64,000 nt of DNA. It comes from Pseudovibrio sp. Alg231-02. Its GTDB lineage: Bacteria; Pseudomonadota; Alphaproteobacteria; Rhizobiales; Stappiaceae. Of the stretch, positions 34,042 to 43,526 are shown one piece after another. Made by a program: the position numbers and the translations under genes. Each line of letters begins with the position of its first letter. Position 1 is the stretch's first letter. The notes below the pieces were generated by a model. It was given only the letters and a program-made list of their open reading frames with translations. It was not told where the DNA came from and made no database searches. The stretch lies in NCBI RefSeq assembly GCF_900143565.1, contig NZ_FREX01000001.1:1069068-1133067 (forward strand). The letters run 5' to 3'.

Positions 34042-34671
34042 TCAGCTTGCCAGTGCCGGGATCATGCCTATAACGCCTTCAGCGAGCATGCCCATGGCGA
34101 TTGCGGCGAGCACCATGCCCATGAGGCGGGTTACGACGCCCATACCTGACTCGCCGAGCTTGTTTGCAATGGGTTTTGAAACAGAGAACAAGAGACCGGT
34201 GAACAGCGCAAGCCCAACCGCTGCGATGGATAGGTCAATCTTGGCCCAGATCCCAGAATGACGCTCAGCGGCAACAATGGCTGTTGCAATGGCGCCTGGT
34301 CCGGCAACAATTGGAATGGCAAGTGGGACGACGGCGATGTGGTTCTGCTCTGCTGCGGAGGCTGCTTCCTGCGAGGTTTGGCGGTGGCTGTTGTCACTGC
34401 GCAGCATGGAGAGGGCGATCAGTAGGACAATCACGCCGCCAGCAGCGCGTAGTTCATGGACGGTTATGCCGAAGAACTTGAGAAGAATGCCACCTGTCCA
34501 GGTGACGGTGAGGAGCGTCAGGGCGATTGCGCCTGCGCAGGTCCACGCGATGCGCCGTGCAGTGGCGGCATCCCTGTCGGCGGTCATACCCGCGAAAACG
34601 CCCGTGTTTCCAATGGGGTTCATCATGGAGAAAAGCGCAGCAATGTAGGTGATCAGAGCCGTTTCGGTCAT
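34042..34671 (-). CDS. MarC family integral membrane protein
   Basis: A 209-residue membrane protein of the MarC/UPF0056 family with about six hydrophobic segments in two repeats: LFSMMNPIGNTGVFAGMT (about 12-29) and PLAIPIVAGPGAIATAIVAAE (about 114-134), each with the family Asn/Pro-Gly motif. Once thought to confer multiple antibiotic resistance, MarC proteins have no proven transport function. ATG 34671 has AGAAAG 6 nt upstream; the open frame runs further upstream but without family resemblance. Between a cysteine synthase-like gene and an AraC regulator, all on the minus strand. Confidence 0.9.
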   Translation of the reverse strand: MTETALITYIAALFSMMNPIGNTGVFAGMTADRDAATARRIAWTCAGAIALTLLTVTWTGGILLKFFGITVHELRAAGGVIVLLIALSMLRSDNSHRQTSQEAASAAEQNHIAVVPLAIPIVAGPGAIATAIVAAERHSGIWAKIDLSIAAVGLALFTGLLFSVSKPIANKLGESGMGVVTRLMGMVLAAIAMGMLAEGVIGMIPALAS

Positions 34672-34800
34672 TATATTCTTTCTGTTGTTCGCTTTGCACG
34701 TAGGGGGGATATTGAGCAAAGCATGCAACATACTGATCGCCGTAAAAGCATACAACTTAAAGGATTTTAATAGTTGCAGGATCTTGTAATCGAGGAAGTG

Positions 34801-35550
34801 TTAGCTGTGGCTGGCTTTGGAGGCCCAGTATTGGGCTCTGTATTGTGAGGGTGTCAGGCCGAAGTATTTTTTGAAGATGTTGGTGAAGGATGAAGCGTTT
34901 TCATAGCCAATCTGGAAGGCGATGGTTGCGATGGATTGGTCTGTTGATCTGAGCAGGGTCAGAGCTTTGTCCAGACGCATCTCCAGCTGGAGTTGTTTTG
35001 GGGATTTGCCGTAGGAGGCTTTGAGTTTCTTTTGCAGGCTGCTGACTGAATAGCCGCCCTCTTTCGCGATATCCGAGATCTTGTTGTGAGTGGGCAGCTG
35101 TTCTTTTACGCTCTGCAATCGCTGTGTGATTGCGTTTTGATCTATGAAATCTGTGGTTCGACCTGTTGCCAGTTCAAGGGCTGTGTTTAAGATGGAGGCA
35201 GCGCCGTTTGCGTCTACTTCAAACGTGTCTGTGAGCGAGGCGACGAAGTTGAGGTACTTCAGTGCGAGCGGTGAGAGCTCCTGATGGCTGTCGCTTGCGT
35301 GGCGGAAGAACTGAGAGATGGCTGCTCTGTCGCTGACGTCGATGATCAGGAAGCGGCTGCCGGATGTGGTTTCGCTGTCGTGCAGGGTTTCTGGCGCGAT
35401 GAGGCCGACGGAACCGACTGTCAGTTGCTTGAAGTGACCGCCAATTTCAATGTGCATTTCGCCCTGTAACGGAACAACAGCCTGCGCGAATGCGTGGTGG
35501 TGTCCGAGTTCCAGCCGGTCATATTCACGGATGACAGCTTGATAGGGCAT
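34801..35550 (-). CDS. AraC family transcriptional regulator with cupin sensor domain
   Basis: A 249-residue regulator: N-terminal cupin-like ligand domain (LGHHHAFAQAVVPLQGEMHIEIGG) and a C-terminal AraC double helix-turn-helix, ending IATIAFQIGYENASSFTNIFKKYFGLTPSQYRAQ, the family signature. The ATG at 35550 has a weak GGAA 7 nt upstream; a GTG at 35571 would add seven residues. It is divergent from a YddG-like exporter gene 208 bp away and probably controls it. Confidence 0.9.
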   Translation of the reverse strand: MPYQAVIREYDRLELGHHHAFAQAVVPLQGEMHIEIGGHFKQLTVGSVGLIAPETLHDSETTSGSRFLIIDVSDRAAISQFFRHASDSHQELSPLALKYLNFVASLTDTFEVDANGAASILNTALELATGRTTDFIDQNAITQRLQSVKEQLPTHNKISDIAKEGGYSVSSLQKKLKASYGKSPKQLQLEMRLDKALTLLRSTDQSIATIAFQIGYENASSFTNIFKKYFGLTPSQYRAQYWASKASHS

Positions 35551-35758
35551 GACTTCGTTCCAGATCTCCACTCTTGGTCCAAAAGCTTGTTTAAGAGGAC
35601 TGCTTGCTCAGGGATACCGCGGTCTTTCGAAAATCTCAAAAAGAAAATCTATTTCCTGTTTTGCCTAATTCTAATATGCAAGAAATGGGGCAGGATCTGG
35701 TCGGTTTCGTTGGAACCTCCAGCGATGTGATGGCCTCAGTCTTCAAGCGGAATTTTAA

Positions 35759-36649
35759 ATGTTACAGAACCAAACAGCTGGCAAGGTCAGCGCTGCGACT
35801 TCCATCGGGAGTATCTCCATTGTTTTATGGGGCACGCTTGCTGTGCTGACCAAACTGACCGGTGATCAGTTTCCGCCGTTCCAGCTGCTGGCCATGACGT
35901 TTACGGTGGCGACGCTCACACTCTCTGGCAAGCTGTTGACAGGAAAAGCTGATGTGCGTTCCGCCTTCAAGCTGCCTCTGTCCGGCTGGTTGCTCGGTGT
36001 TGGAGGCTTGTTTGGGTTCCATGCGCTGTACTTTGTTGCTTTGCAGAATGCGCCTGCTGTTGAAGCGGGACTGATTGCCTACATCTGGCCGCTGCTCATT
36101 GTGTTGTTCTCTGCCCTGTTGCCGGGAGAGACCATTACAAGGTGGCATGTTGGCGGCGCTCTTGTCGCTCTTGCTGGGTATTGGGTTTTGCTTGGCTGGG
36201 ACAATTCTGCAGGCAATCTGCAGTGGGAGTACGTTGTTGGCTATGTGGCGGCGGCGGGTTGTGCGTTGATCTGGTCCAGCTATTCTGTTTTGAGCCGACT
36301 GATCAAGACCACCTCTTCCGATGCGGTGATCGGCTATTGTGCTTTAACTGCCGTGTTTGGCTGGCTCGCGCATTTCCTCTGGGAGACCACAGCCGTTCCT
36401 CAGGACCTCACCCAAATCATCGCTGTGATTGGTCTGGGGTTAGGACCAGTGGGCATTGCCTTTTACACGTGGGACTTTGGCGTGAAGCACGGCAACGTTC
36501 AGCTGCTCGGCGTCCTCGCTTATGGCGCGCCCTTAATCTCGACGCTTCTGCTGATCGCGTTTGGAGAAGGCACCCTTGCCGCTAACATCGTAATCGCAGC
36601 ACTGGCGATTGCAGGCGGGTCCTTGATTGCAGCGAAGAGGGCAGGTTAG
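35759..36649 (+). CDS. EamA/DMT family exporter, YddG-like
   Basis: A 296-residue drug/metabolite transporter with ten hydrophobic segments in two EamA repeats (first about 15-145, second about 155-290). Phrases ALYFVALQNAPAVEAGLIAYIWPLLIVLFSALLPGE and PVGIAFYTWDFGVKHGNVQLLGVLAYGAPLISTLLL match YddG-type aromatic amino-acid exporters. YddG of E. coli exports aromatic amino acids; the same substrate here is inference. It is divergent from an AraC-type regulator, a common arrangement for inducible exporters. Starts at ATG 35759, with AAGCGGAAT shortly upstream. Confidence 0.88.
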   Translation: MLQNQTAGKVSAATSIGSISIVLWGTLAVLTKLTGDQFPPFQLLAMTFTVATLTLSGKLLTGKADVRSAFKLPLSGWLLGVGGLFGFHALYFVALQNAPAVEAGLIAYIWPLLIVLFSALLPGETITRWHVGGALVALAGYWVLLGWDNSAGNLQWEYVVGYVAAAGCALIWSSYSVLSRLIKTTSSDAVIGYCALTAVFGWLAHFLWETTAVPQDLTQIIAVIGLGLGPVGIAFYTWDFGVKHGNVQLLGVLAYGAPLISTLLLIAFGEGTLAANIVIAALAIAGGSLIAAKRAG

Positions 36650-36710
36650 AAGCAAGCCACACCACTAAGTAGTTTATTTATCTGTTTGAGCAAAAATTGA
36701 GACCCACAAA

Positions 36711-37574
36711 ATGCACTCAAAGCTAATTGAAGAAGATCAAGCAGTTAGAGATGTACCCAAAGACGTATTTTGTTATGCAAGACCCGATCTTTGGAAACCT
36801 CAGATCTGGTCAATTTTCGATGATGTTTTGGACCAAGGTGTGATTGATGAGTTCCTTCAATATCCTCCAGAAGAGTTCGATGAAGACTTATTCTGGTTAG
36901 ATGAAATTGTTTTAGAGACAAAAAATCGTTTTATATCGATGAAGAAGCTTGCTGGTGAACGCTTAGCACATCAGTATCGTGCCCTTCGCGCAGCACATGG
37001 AACTCGTACCAGCAATATCGAGAGCTTCTATCGTAGTGGCTTACATCGTTTATGTTCAGATGAAATGGATCAAATCGCTTCTGACTTACTTGTCAGGCCA
37101 GACCACCCGAGTACAACTCAAAAATTATTAAATGATGCGATATGTGAAGTTAATGCGAAAGGCACGGGTGGGAGAGACGGTTTCTTGTACTTATGTACAG
37201 ACGAGCGCGAGCTAATTGATAGGGCAGGCCACTACTTAATCTATGGCAGCGAGTATCTCTATAATCTTGCTATTCGTGCCATGGACACTTGGAGTGCGCA
37301 ACGCTTTCTAAAGTCCATTGGCATTCCCACCATGATTGTGTGCGATATTCCTTTTGCAGATATCCCGACATACCAGCAAGAATACTTCGCCACTAAATGC
37401 ATTGAACGCATGTTCTGTGACTTGCTAGGTCAAAGTATTTCATTCGGACATTCACCAGCAATAATATTGCAGCAAGACTTATTGCCTGAACACATTGTTG
37501 GGCATTATCATCCTTCGCTGATATCTGACCCTTTTAATAGGCACTTTCCCTATAATTTTGAAGCTAGTTCATGA
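36711..37574 (+). CDS. Hypothetical protein, AT-rich orphan
   Basis: A 287-residue protein I do not recognise. It is visibly AT-richer than its neighbours and uses many TTA, AAT and ATA codons, suggesting recent acquisition. No signal peptide or membrane segment; cytoplasmic. Notable segments are IESFYRSGLHRL (about 103-114), GGRDGFLYLCTDERELIDRAGHYLIYGSEYL (about 153-183) and a His-rich end, LLPEHIVGHYHPSLISDPFNRHFPYN. The pattern of strands with an Arg or His, a Tyr and a Glu is faintly like ADP-ribosyltransferase or RES-type toxin folds, but this is only a guess. No partner antitoxin is adjacent. Confidence 0.7.
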   Translation: MHSKLIEEDQAVRDVPKDVFCYARPDLWKPQIWSIFDDVLDQGVIDEFLQYPPEEFDEDLFWLDEIVLETKNRFISMKKLAGERLAHQYRALRAAHGTRTSNIESFYRSGLHRLCSDEMDQIASDLLVRPDHPSTTQKLLNDAICEVNAKGTGGRDGFLYLCTDERELIDRAGHYLIYGSEYLYNLAIRAMDTWSAQRFLKSIGIPTMIVCDIPFADIPTYQQEYFATKCIERMFCDLLGQSISFGHSPAIILQQDLLPEHIVGHYHPSLISDPFNRHFPYNFEASS

Positions 37575-37653
37575 CAGTAAATAAACATTTCGATCTCCTA
37601 CATCCTTAGATTGTGCTTGAGTATAACCAATACGGTTTAAGCAACCCAACACC

Positions 37654-38115
37654 TCAATCCCGCTTCCCCTGAAAGAAGGTTTTGAGCATGGCGGCTGAAT
37701 CTGTTTCGGCCAGGCCGGAGTAGACGTCGGGGGTGTGGTGGCAGGTTGGGGAGGAGTAGAAGCGGACGCCGTGGTCAACGCCGCCGCCTTTGGCATCCCC
37801 TGCCCCATAATAGAGCCTGCGGATGCGGGCGAAGGAGATGGCCGCGGCACACATTGGGCATGGTTCCAGCGTGACGTAGAGGTCACAGCCTTCCAACCGC
37901 TGAGAGCTGAGCTGCTTTCCGGCTTCGCGAATGGCCAGCACTTCTGCATGTGCAGTGGGGTCATTCATCTCCAGTGTGCGGTTGCCCGCAGAGGATAAGA
38001 CACTTCCATCTTTTACAACAACACAGCCAATGGGGACTTCGCCGCGCATTTCTGCTACGCGCGCTTCCTCCAATGCCAGATCCATAAAAGTAGAGTTCAA
38101 TGTGGGCGTCTTCAT
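37654..38115 (-). CDS. tadA: tRNA-specific adenosine deaminase
   Basis: Converts adenosine-34 of tRNA-Arg(ACG) to inosine, allowing decoding of CGU, CGC and CGA. A zinc-dependent cytidine deaminase-fold enzyme: the HAE motif is at 56-58 (TAHAEVLAI) and PCPMC at 85-89. 153 residues from ATG 38115; a second ATG at 38085 (MDLALEEAR) is closer to the E. coli start. It is divergent from the pseudouridine synthase gene, as in many alphaproteobacteria. Nothing suggests a guanine or cytosine deaminase role instead, but nucleobase deaminases share the motifs. Confidence 0.9.
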   Translation of the reverse strand: MKTPTLNSTFMDLALEEARVAEMRGEVPIGCVVVKDGSVLSSAGNRTLEMNDPTAHAEVLAIREAGKQLSSQRLEGCDLYVTLEPCPMCAAAISFARIRRLYYGAGDAKGGGVDHGVRFYSSPTCHHTPDVYSGLAETDSAAMLKTFFQGKRD

Positions 38116-38356
38116 GGGGGCCAAGCTAGTGCCTATTGCTAAAAAGTGGAAGCAGGTTTTGGATAAAGACACGCAAAAACAAGAGATAAAGCGGTTTAAC
38201 AAGCGCCAGCCCTATGCAAAGCGCAAATGTCCAGATCACTCAAGCTGTCATCATTTATGAAAGTGTCAGGTGAGTCTGAGCCAACAAAATCAGAAAAAAA
38301 TTCGAGAGTCTGCTTTTGCCCCTTTGCCAACTGGCGCCTCTTAGGTTATGACCGGG

Positions 38357-38464
38357 ATAGAGCACGCCCGCGTCTTGAATGCATCCACGCGTCGCGCTCC
38401 GTTTTCTTTTTATGAGTGAATTCTTATCGTCTGGTTCTCTGTAATCAAACGGAACGCGCTCTAA
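38357..38464 (+). repeat. Palindromic interspersed repeat, copy 1 (degenerate)
   Basis: Starts TAGAGCACGC, contains TGCATCCACGCG and ATTCTTATC, and ends GGAACGCGCTCTAA. It lines up end to end, with several mismatches and indels, with the copies at 48708 and 63701, in the same orientation. It lies in the 480-bp gap between tadA and the pseudouridine synthase gene; just before that gene is a small CCGG-TTCG-CCGG hairpin at 38573-38586. Confidence 0.65.
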
Positions 38465-38595
38465 CGACATTCGAATATTGTGTGGCATCTGGCAGACTGC
38501 TGGGCAGCCAAGGCGGTGACGCCTATGCGAGCTCATCCAGTGTATCTGATCAGAGTGTAGAAAGTTAAAGGCCCCGGTTCGCCGGGCAAGAGCCA

Positions 38596-40776
38596 ATGAA
38601 AAACAGCGGTAAAAAACCATCTAGCTCCCCCCGCAAATCTGGCGAGCAGACCAAAAAATCCTCCGGCGACAAAAAACCAAAACAGACAGTCACCGTTGCA
38701 GGCGAACGTATTGCCAAGGCAATGGCACGTGCTGGTCTGTGCTCTCGCCGTGATGCAGAAACATGGATTGAAGCTGGCCGTGTCAGCGTCAACGGCACCG
38801 TGCTGGAAACACCAGCTTTTACCGTTACCCAAAAAGACAAGGTTGTCGTTGATGGCAAACCTCTGCCAACCCGTGAGCGGACGCGCCTCTGGCTGTTCCA
38901 CAAACCACGTGGCACGGTAACCACGAATAAAGACCCTGAGGGTCGTAAAACTGTTTTTGACATCCTGCCTGCTGACATGCCACGCGTTGTGACTGTTGGC
39001 CGCCTGGACATCAACACCGAAGGTCTGCTGCTGCTGACCAATGATGGTGGCCTTTCCCGCGTGATTGAATTGCCTGCAACTGGCTGGCTGCGCCGCTACC
39101 GCGTGCGTGCCTACGGCAAGGTGACTCAAGAGCAGCTGGATGCCCTGAAAGACGGTGTTGCCATTGACGGTGTTCTTTATGGCGCTATTGAAGCGACACT
39201 GGACACTGAAAAAGGCGACAACGTTTGGCTGACCATTGGCCTGCGTGAAGGCAAGAACCGCGAAGTTAAGCGGATTCTTGAGCATCTTGACCTTTCCGTG
39301 AACCGCCTGATCCGCATTTCCTTTGGTCCGTTCCAGCTGGGCGACCTTGGTGACAGTGAACTGCAGGAAATCCGTGGCCGTGTGCTTCAAGACCAGCTGG
39401 GCGAACGCCTTGTTACTGAAGCTGACCTGGACTTTGACGCTCCTATCGTCAACCAGATGGATACCCGGACCAGCAAACAAGCCGAACTGAAGAAGAGAAA
39501 GAAATCTTCCGGTGGCGCTGGCGGTGGCTGGATCAGCGCAAAAGATGCTGCTGCTGTTCTTGCTAAGAACAAGAGTAAGCCACTGCGCCATGGCAGCGAC
39601 CAGAAAGATAGTGGTGGTGAACGCTCTGAACAGAACCCGTTTGGTGACCGTAAGCGCGTTGGTGTGAAACCAACCTTTGGTGACCGCAAGCCTTCTGAAG
39701 ACCGTGGTGAGCGTAAATCCTTTGGCGACCGTGATCGCGGTGATCGTAAGCCATTCGGCGATCGTGATCGTGGTGAACGCAAGTCATTCGGTGATCGTGA
39801 CCGTGGCGATCGCAAGCCATTTGGTGATCGTGACCGCGGCGACCGCAAATCATTCGGCGATCGTGACCGTCAGGCTGGACCTTCCCGCTTTGGCAGCAAC
39901 GAGCGTGGTGGCTACAGCAAGCCGCGCCGCGTGTTCAGCGCAGACGGCAGCGTAGATACATACACTCCAAGTTTTGACGAGGACGAAGGCAGAAGCGCTG
40001 CTAAGCGTAAGCCGGAAGAGCGTCGTTTTGGCACCCGCACCAAGCGCGGTGATTTCGATCTGGCTCATGGCGGTACAAAACGCTCAGCTGAGGCAGATGC
40101 TCCAAAACGTGACGGTCGTCGTGATGGTGGCTTTAACCCAGCAGACAACGCCGGTTATTCTGGCGATACCGGCCCAACACCGGGTGAGCGCCGCTTCTCC
40201 AACCGTCGCTCCCGCGATGATGCGCCTTCTGATGAAAAGCGTGGTGGCTTCAATAAGGGACCACGCGGCGATAAGCGCGAAGGCGGTCGTGACGGTGGTC
40301 GCGATGGTGATAAGCGCGGCTTCAGCAAAGGCCCTCGTGACGGCGGTCGTGATGGCGAAAAGCGCGGTTTCAGCAAAGGTCCTCGTGAAGGGGGCCGTGA
40401 CGGTGAAAAGCGCGGTTTCAGCAAAAGCCCTCGTGAGGGTGGCCGCGATGGCGAAAAGCGCAGCTTCAGCAAAGGCCCTCGTGAAGGTGGACGTGACGGC
40501 GAAAAGCGCGGTTTCAGCAAAGGTCCTCGTGAGGGTGGCCGCGATGGCGAAAAGCGCGGTTTCAGCAAAGGTCCGCGTGAAGGCGGTCGTGATGGCGAAA
40601 AACGCGGCTTCAGCAAAGGTCCTCGTGAAGGTGGCCGCGATGGTGGCAAGCCAAGCTTCAGCAAAGGCCCACGTGGCGGCGGCAAGAGCTTTGGCGGCGA
40701 TAAAGCGCGTGGTGGTCGCCCGGGTGGTGATCGCTCTGGCGCACCTCGTGGAAACAAAGGCGGCAGAAAATCGTGA
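38596..40776 (+). CDS. Large-subunit-type pseudouridine synthase (RluB-like) with long basic repeat tail
   Basis: A 726-residue protein in two parts. The first 270 residues are a standard RsuA/RluB-type enzyme: S4 RNA-binding domain (about 33-80) and catalytic domain with [16 protein letters not shown] (Asp138 catalytic). The remaining 450 residues are a disordered, highly basic Gly/Arg/Asp/Lys tail with an 11-residue repeat (about 373-425, [11 protein letters not shown]) and a 16-residue repeat (573-684, [16 protein letters not shown], seven copies plus a partial one). Tails of this kind occur in alphaproteobacterial RluB homologues but this one is long. It probably modifies 23S rRNA; the tail may bind RNA. 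It overlaps rsmD by 4 bp (GTGA). Confidence 0.9.
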   Translation: MKNSGKKPSSSPRKSGEQTKKSSGDKKPKQTVTVAGERIAKAMARAGLCSRRDAETWIEAGRVSVNGTVLETPAFTVTQKDKVVVDGKPLPTRERTRLWLFHKPRGTVTTNKDPEGRKTVFDILPADMPRVVTVGRLDINTEGLLLLTNDGGLSRVIELPATGWLRRYRVRAYGKVTQEQLDALKDGVAIDGVLYGAIEATLDTEKGDNVWLTIGLREGKNREVKRILEHLDLSVNRLIRISFGPFQLGDLGDSELQEIRGRVLQDQLGERLVTEADLDFDAPIVNQMDTRTSKQAELKKRKKSSGGAGGGWISAKDAAAVLAKNKSKPLRHGSDQKDSGGERSEQNPFGDRKRVGVKPTFGDRKPSEDRGERKSFGDRDRGDRKPFGDRDRGERKSFGDRDRGDRKPFGDRDRGDRKSFGDRDRQAGPSRFGSNERGGYSKPRRVFSADGSVDTYTPSFDEDEGRSAAKRKPEERRFGTRTKRGDFDLAHGGTKRSAEADAPKRDGRRDGGFNPADNAGYSGDTGPTPGERRFSNRRSRDDAPSDEKRGGFNKGPRGDKREGGRDGGRDGDKRGFSKGPRDGGRDGEKRGFSKGPREGGRDGEKRGFSKSPREGGRDGEKRSFSKGPREGGRDGEKRGFSKGPREGGRDGEKRGFSKGPREGGRDGEKRGFSKGPREGGRDGGKPSFSKGPRGGGKSFGGDKARGGRPGGDRSGAPRGNKGGRKS
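39712..39870 (+). repeat. Tandem 33-bp repeat inside the pseudouridine synthase gene
   Basis: About five units of 33 bp encoding RK(S/P)FGDRDRG(D/E). Codon choice varies between units (GAT/GAC, CGT/CGC), so the protein sequence is better conserved than the DNA, suggesting selection on the repeat peptide. Confidence 0.85.
40312..40692 (+). repeat. Tandem 48-bp repeat inside the pseudouridine synthase gene
   Basis: Seven full units of 48 bp plus a degenerate eighth encode [16 protein letters not shown]. Two units differ (Gly to Ser changes in SKSPRE and KRSFSK). Such arrays are prone to length change by slippage or recombination. Confidence 0.9.
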
Positions 40777-41333
40777 GAATTGTTGCTGGACGCTTTCGGG
40801 GAACTGCTCTCGCTACGCCCAAGACACAAAATACACGGCCTACCAGTGACCGGATGAGAGAGACCATTTTTAATGTGCTCGCTCATTCCTATGACAACCC
40901 GGTTCAGGATGCACGCGTTCTGGACCTGTTTGCAGGGACCGGCGCTCTTGGTCTGGAAGCGATGAGCCGTGGTGGCAAGTACTGCGTCTTTGTTGAAGAG
41001 GCAGTTGAGCCGCGTGGTCTGATCCGCCGGAATGTGGAGACCACCGGATTGATGGGCGCCACAAAGATTTTGCGGCGTGATGCAACATCTTTAGGGGAAG
41101 CGGGAACGATTGCCCCGTTCGACCTGGTGTTTCTGGATCCGCCCTACCGCAACGAGCTGGGCGAGAAGGCTCTGTCCAGTGCAGTGGCTGGTGGTTGGCT
41201 CAATGAGGGCGCACTTTGCATCTGGGAAGAAGATACGAGTGTTTCTCCAGTGATCCCTGATGGGTTTGAAGGGCTGGATGTGCGCCATGCGGGCGACAGC
41301 CAGATCCTCATTCTCCGCTACAACGGCGTGTAG
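40773..41333 (+). CDS. rsmD: 16S rRNA (guanine(966)-N(2))-methyltransferase
   Basis: Methylates G966 in 16S rRNA on the assembled small subunit. Begins [16 protein letters not shown], with the SAM motif [19 protein letters not shown] (about 48-66) and the catalytic FLDPPY (about 120-125). 186 residues is normal. The GTG start overlaps the stop of the preceding gene (GTGA), so both rRNA-modifying enzymes are translationally coupled, a common alphaproteobacterial pair. Terminator follows at 41366. Confidence 0.95.
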   Translation: MRIVAGRFRGTALATPKTQNTRPTSDRMRETIFNVLAHSYDNPVQDARVLDLFAGTGALGLEAMSRGGKYCVFVEEAVEPRGLIRRNVETTGLMGATKILRRDATSLGEAGTIAPFDLVFLDPPYRNELGEKALSSAVAGGWLNEGALCIWEEDTSVSPVIPDGFEGLDVRHAGDSQILILRYNGV

Positions 41334-41365
41334 CTCAGAGCGACCCTATATATAAAGAGTAGATG

Positions 41366-41404
41366 AAGGCCTTTCCGATGTGGTTTCGGGAAGGCCTTTT
41401 TTTT
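41366..41404 (+). terminator. Rho-independent terminator after rsmD
   Basis: An 11-bp stem AAGGCCTTTCC/GGGAAGGCCTT with one wobble is followed by eight T. Confidence 0.9.
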
Positions 41405-42125
41405 GTTGCCCTCCCCTCTTCACGCTGAGTGGACTGCTGCTGTGCCATGTGAATGGGCTAGCTGATGGCGCGGGAGGACAAGGACTGCTAGGCAGAGGCG
41501 AGCTTGGGGTCTTCAGCCCGAACTGATTGAAGCGGGTCGTTGCTGTCCGGTGTGGGTGGGCTGGAGGATGCATTGGCCGTCTGCCTCCTGAAAAACAGAG
41601 ATTTGCGGGATTGAGGTTCACAGTTCGCATAGCAGCGCGTCAGTCCTCAAAAGAACGCAAACTTCCCCAAAACAACGCAAAATTCGAATACTTGTAAATA
41701 TTATCACTATACTTATCATGGAGTATCACAGCTCCCTGATACAGACTCCATTTGTGTCTATGATTCGAATGACGCAACTTGCATAGGAAAAGGGCTCGCA
41801 AATCTGCGTAATGATTTTTTAACGAACAATAACAAGGACTTAATTCGATAGAGAGCACCCCTGAAATGCGTTTGTTACATCTACCTAGTTTGGGATAAAA
41901 GCGTTGCAGGAATGAAACAGCGGTTTCGATTAGCTTGATAACTCTAGGTTATTTTTAGAGTTATTATTGCATCAACAAGCATGTGCTGGCATCAATTGCT
42001 GCAGGGAATTCGCGTACACAACAATAAAAGTAGCTTTGCTTAGGCAGCATTTGGGCCGCCTTAAGTAGTTTTGTCAATAAACCTTGTTTGAGGAGTGGGT
42101 TTCTACCCGATTTAGGAGTCGAATT
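41405..42125. other. Long intergenic region upstream of the porin gene
   Basis: About 720 bp with no supported gene; short frames on both strands show no family features. From about 41680 it becomes strongly AT-rich, as expected for the promoter and leader of a highly expressed porin. A 9-bp inverted repeat ATAACTCTA/TAGAGTTAT with a 9-bp centre lies at 41938-41964, about 160 bp upstream of the porin start, and could be a regulator site. Confidence 0.55.
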
Positions 42126-43427
42126 ATGCGCCACTTTACAACTAGCGCCGCAGCAGCGCTTATGATGAGTGCCACTCCGGTCCTTGCAGCCGATCTTCCC
42201 GTTGCACCGGAGCCCGTAGAATATGTCCAGATTTGTGACGCCTACGGTACTGGATATTTTTATATTCCAGGCACTGATACCTGTTTGAGAATTCGCGGTC
42301 GTGTTCGTGCAGAATACCGTTTCAACAACTTTGGGGCGGCCCCAAGCGACTGGTCTGAGCGGACAAGAAATTCAACATCCACTCGTGCACGTGGCTACCT
42401 CCGCATGGACGCCCGAACTCAAACAGAATACGGCTTGCTTCGTGCTTACATTGATTTGTTCGGAACAGTCGACACACCTGGCTTTATTCAGGATGACAGC
42501 TCTGTTCCTAACGTGAACAACCCAGTCGGCTCTTTTGGGGTTGAACAGGACAACACTGTTATGACGCTTGATTATGCGTTCGTACAGTTTGGCGGCATGA
42601 CCATTGGTCGTGCACAGTCCTTCTATGACTTCTGGACCGGTTATGCCTACGGTGCGATCACCACCGTTGCGTACTCTGACCAAAACCTCTGGCTTGCTGG
42701 TTATACCTTCGATTTGGGTAACGGCTTGTCCACCAGCTGGTCTGTGGAAGACAGAACAGCTCGCCAGCAGAACCTCTTTACTGGTGAATATCTTGACTCA
42801 ACCGGGTTTAACCAAGGCTACGGTGGCATGCGCTTCCCTGACCTTGTTGCTAACATCCGACTTGATCAGGGTTGGGGTTCCGCACAGATCATGGGTGCTC
42901 TAACTGAGATCCGTTATCTTGAATCTTACCCTTCTGGGTTGCTCGGCTGGGCCGTTGGTGGTGGTTTTGAATTTGACCTACCATTCTTCACTAGCACGCT
43001 CTCCGGTTTCCAGGGTGTTGTTCAGGCAACCTTCTCACAGGGTGCGCTTGGTTACGTAAACAGTGACTGGCAGAACGTAGTCTGGGATGCGACCTCACTT
43101 ACAGATGGTGAAGACGGAATTGCAACCGGTTGGTCCATTGCATGGGGTTTCCAAGCTGACTTCTCTCCTGAGTGGAACGCAGCAATTCAGGCTTCTTTTG
43201 CTAACGCTCGCTCCAAGTTCCTTTGGAACCAAAACCAGTGGGATGTTGTCGGTAAGGTTGGCTGGACACCAGTTAGCGGCTTCGAAATCGGTACTGAAGT
43301 TGCCTATCGAAACGTAGCGAATGGGAACCTTTACCCCGATAACTCTACTAACGGCGGTAACCCAACTCGCCCACTCGGCCAACAGGATATCATCTCAGTC
43401 CTGCTCCGTGTTCAACGGGACTTCTGA
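42126..43427 (+). CDS. Outer membrane porin (alphaproteobacterial Omp2 type)
   Basis: A 433-residue beta-barrel porin. Signal peptide 1-22 (ending TPVLA-ADLP), then the family hallmark VAPEPVEYVQICDAYGTGYFYIPGTDTCLRIRGRVRAEY (about 26-64) with a conserved cysteine pair, and amphipathic strands ending in the C-terminal aromatic LLRVQRDF. ATG 42126 is chosen because AGGAG lies 8 nt upstream and the signal peptide begins there; the frame is open 14 codons further up. Probably abundant and general, forming trimeric diffusion channels. Monocistronic with terminator. Confidence 0.93.
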   Translation: MRHFTTSAAAALMMSATPVLAADLPVAPEPVEYVQICDAYGTGYFYIPGTDTCLRIRGRVRAEYRFNNFGAAPSDWSERTRNSTSTRARGYLRMDARTQTEYGLLRAYIDLFGTVDTPGFIQDDSSVPNVNNPVGSFGVEQDNTVMTLDYAFVQFGGMTIGRAQSFYDFWTGYAYGAITTVAYSDQNLWLAGYTFDLGNGLSTSWSVEDRTARQQNLFTGEYLDSTGFNQGYGGMRFPDLVANIRLDQGWGSAQIMGALTEIRYLESYPSGLLGWAVGGGFEFDLPFFTSTLSGFQGVVQATFSQGALGYVNSDWQNVVWDATSLTDGEDGIATGWSIAWGFQADFSPEWNAAIQASFANARSKFLWNQNQWDVVGKVGWTPVSGFEIGTEVAYRNVANGNLYPDNSTNGGNPTRPLGQQDIISVLLRVQRDF

Positions 43428-43480
43428 GGCCACATGTCAGAACCCATCGATTGCCTAGTGTAATCGAGAATACGAACTGG

Positions 43481-43516
43481 AAGAGGCGGATCATTGATCC
43501 GCCTCTTCTGGTTTTT
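43481..43516 (+). terminator. Rho-independent terminator after the porin
   Basis: A 12-bp perfect stem AAGAGGCGGATC/GATCCGCCTCTT with a 3-nt loop (or 11 bp with 5 nt) is followed by CTGGTTTTTG. It lies between the convergent porin and mutL genes. Confidence 0.85.
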
Positions 43517-43526
43517 GTCGTATAAA

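Noticed and set aside
39974-40849. A 291-codon plus-strand frame rich in Ala, Val and Lys
   Set aside because: An out-of-frame shadow created by the same repeats; the real frame carries the pseudouridine synthase and rsmD.
40155-40886. A long minus-strand open frame (243 codons) rich in Pro, Arg and Ser across the repeat tail
   Set aside because: It is the mirror of the repetitive basic tail of the pseudouridine synthase and has no independent features.
41346-41630. A 94-codon Pro/Ser-rich minus-strand frame after rsmD
   Set aside because: Runs through the rsmD terminator and has no family features.
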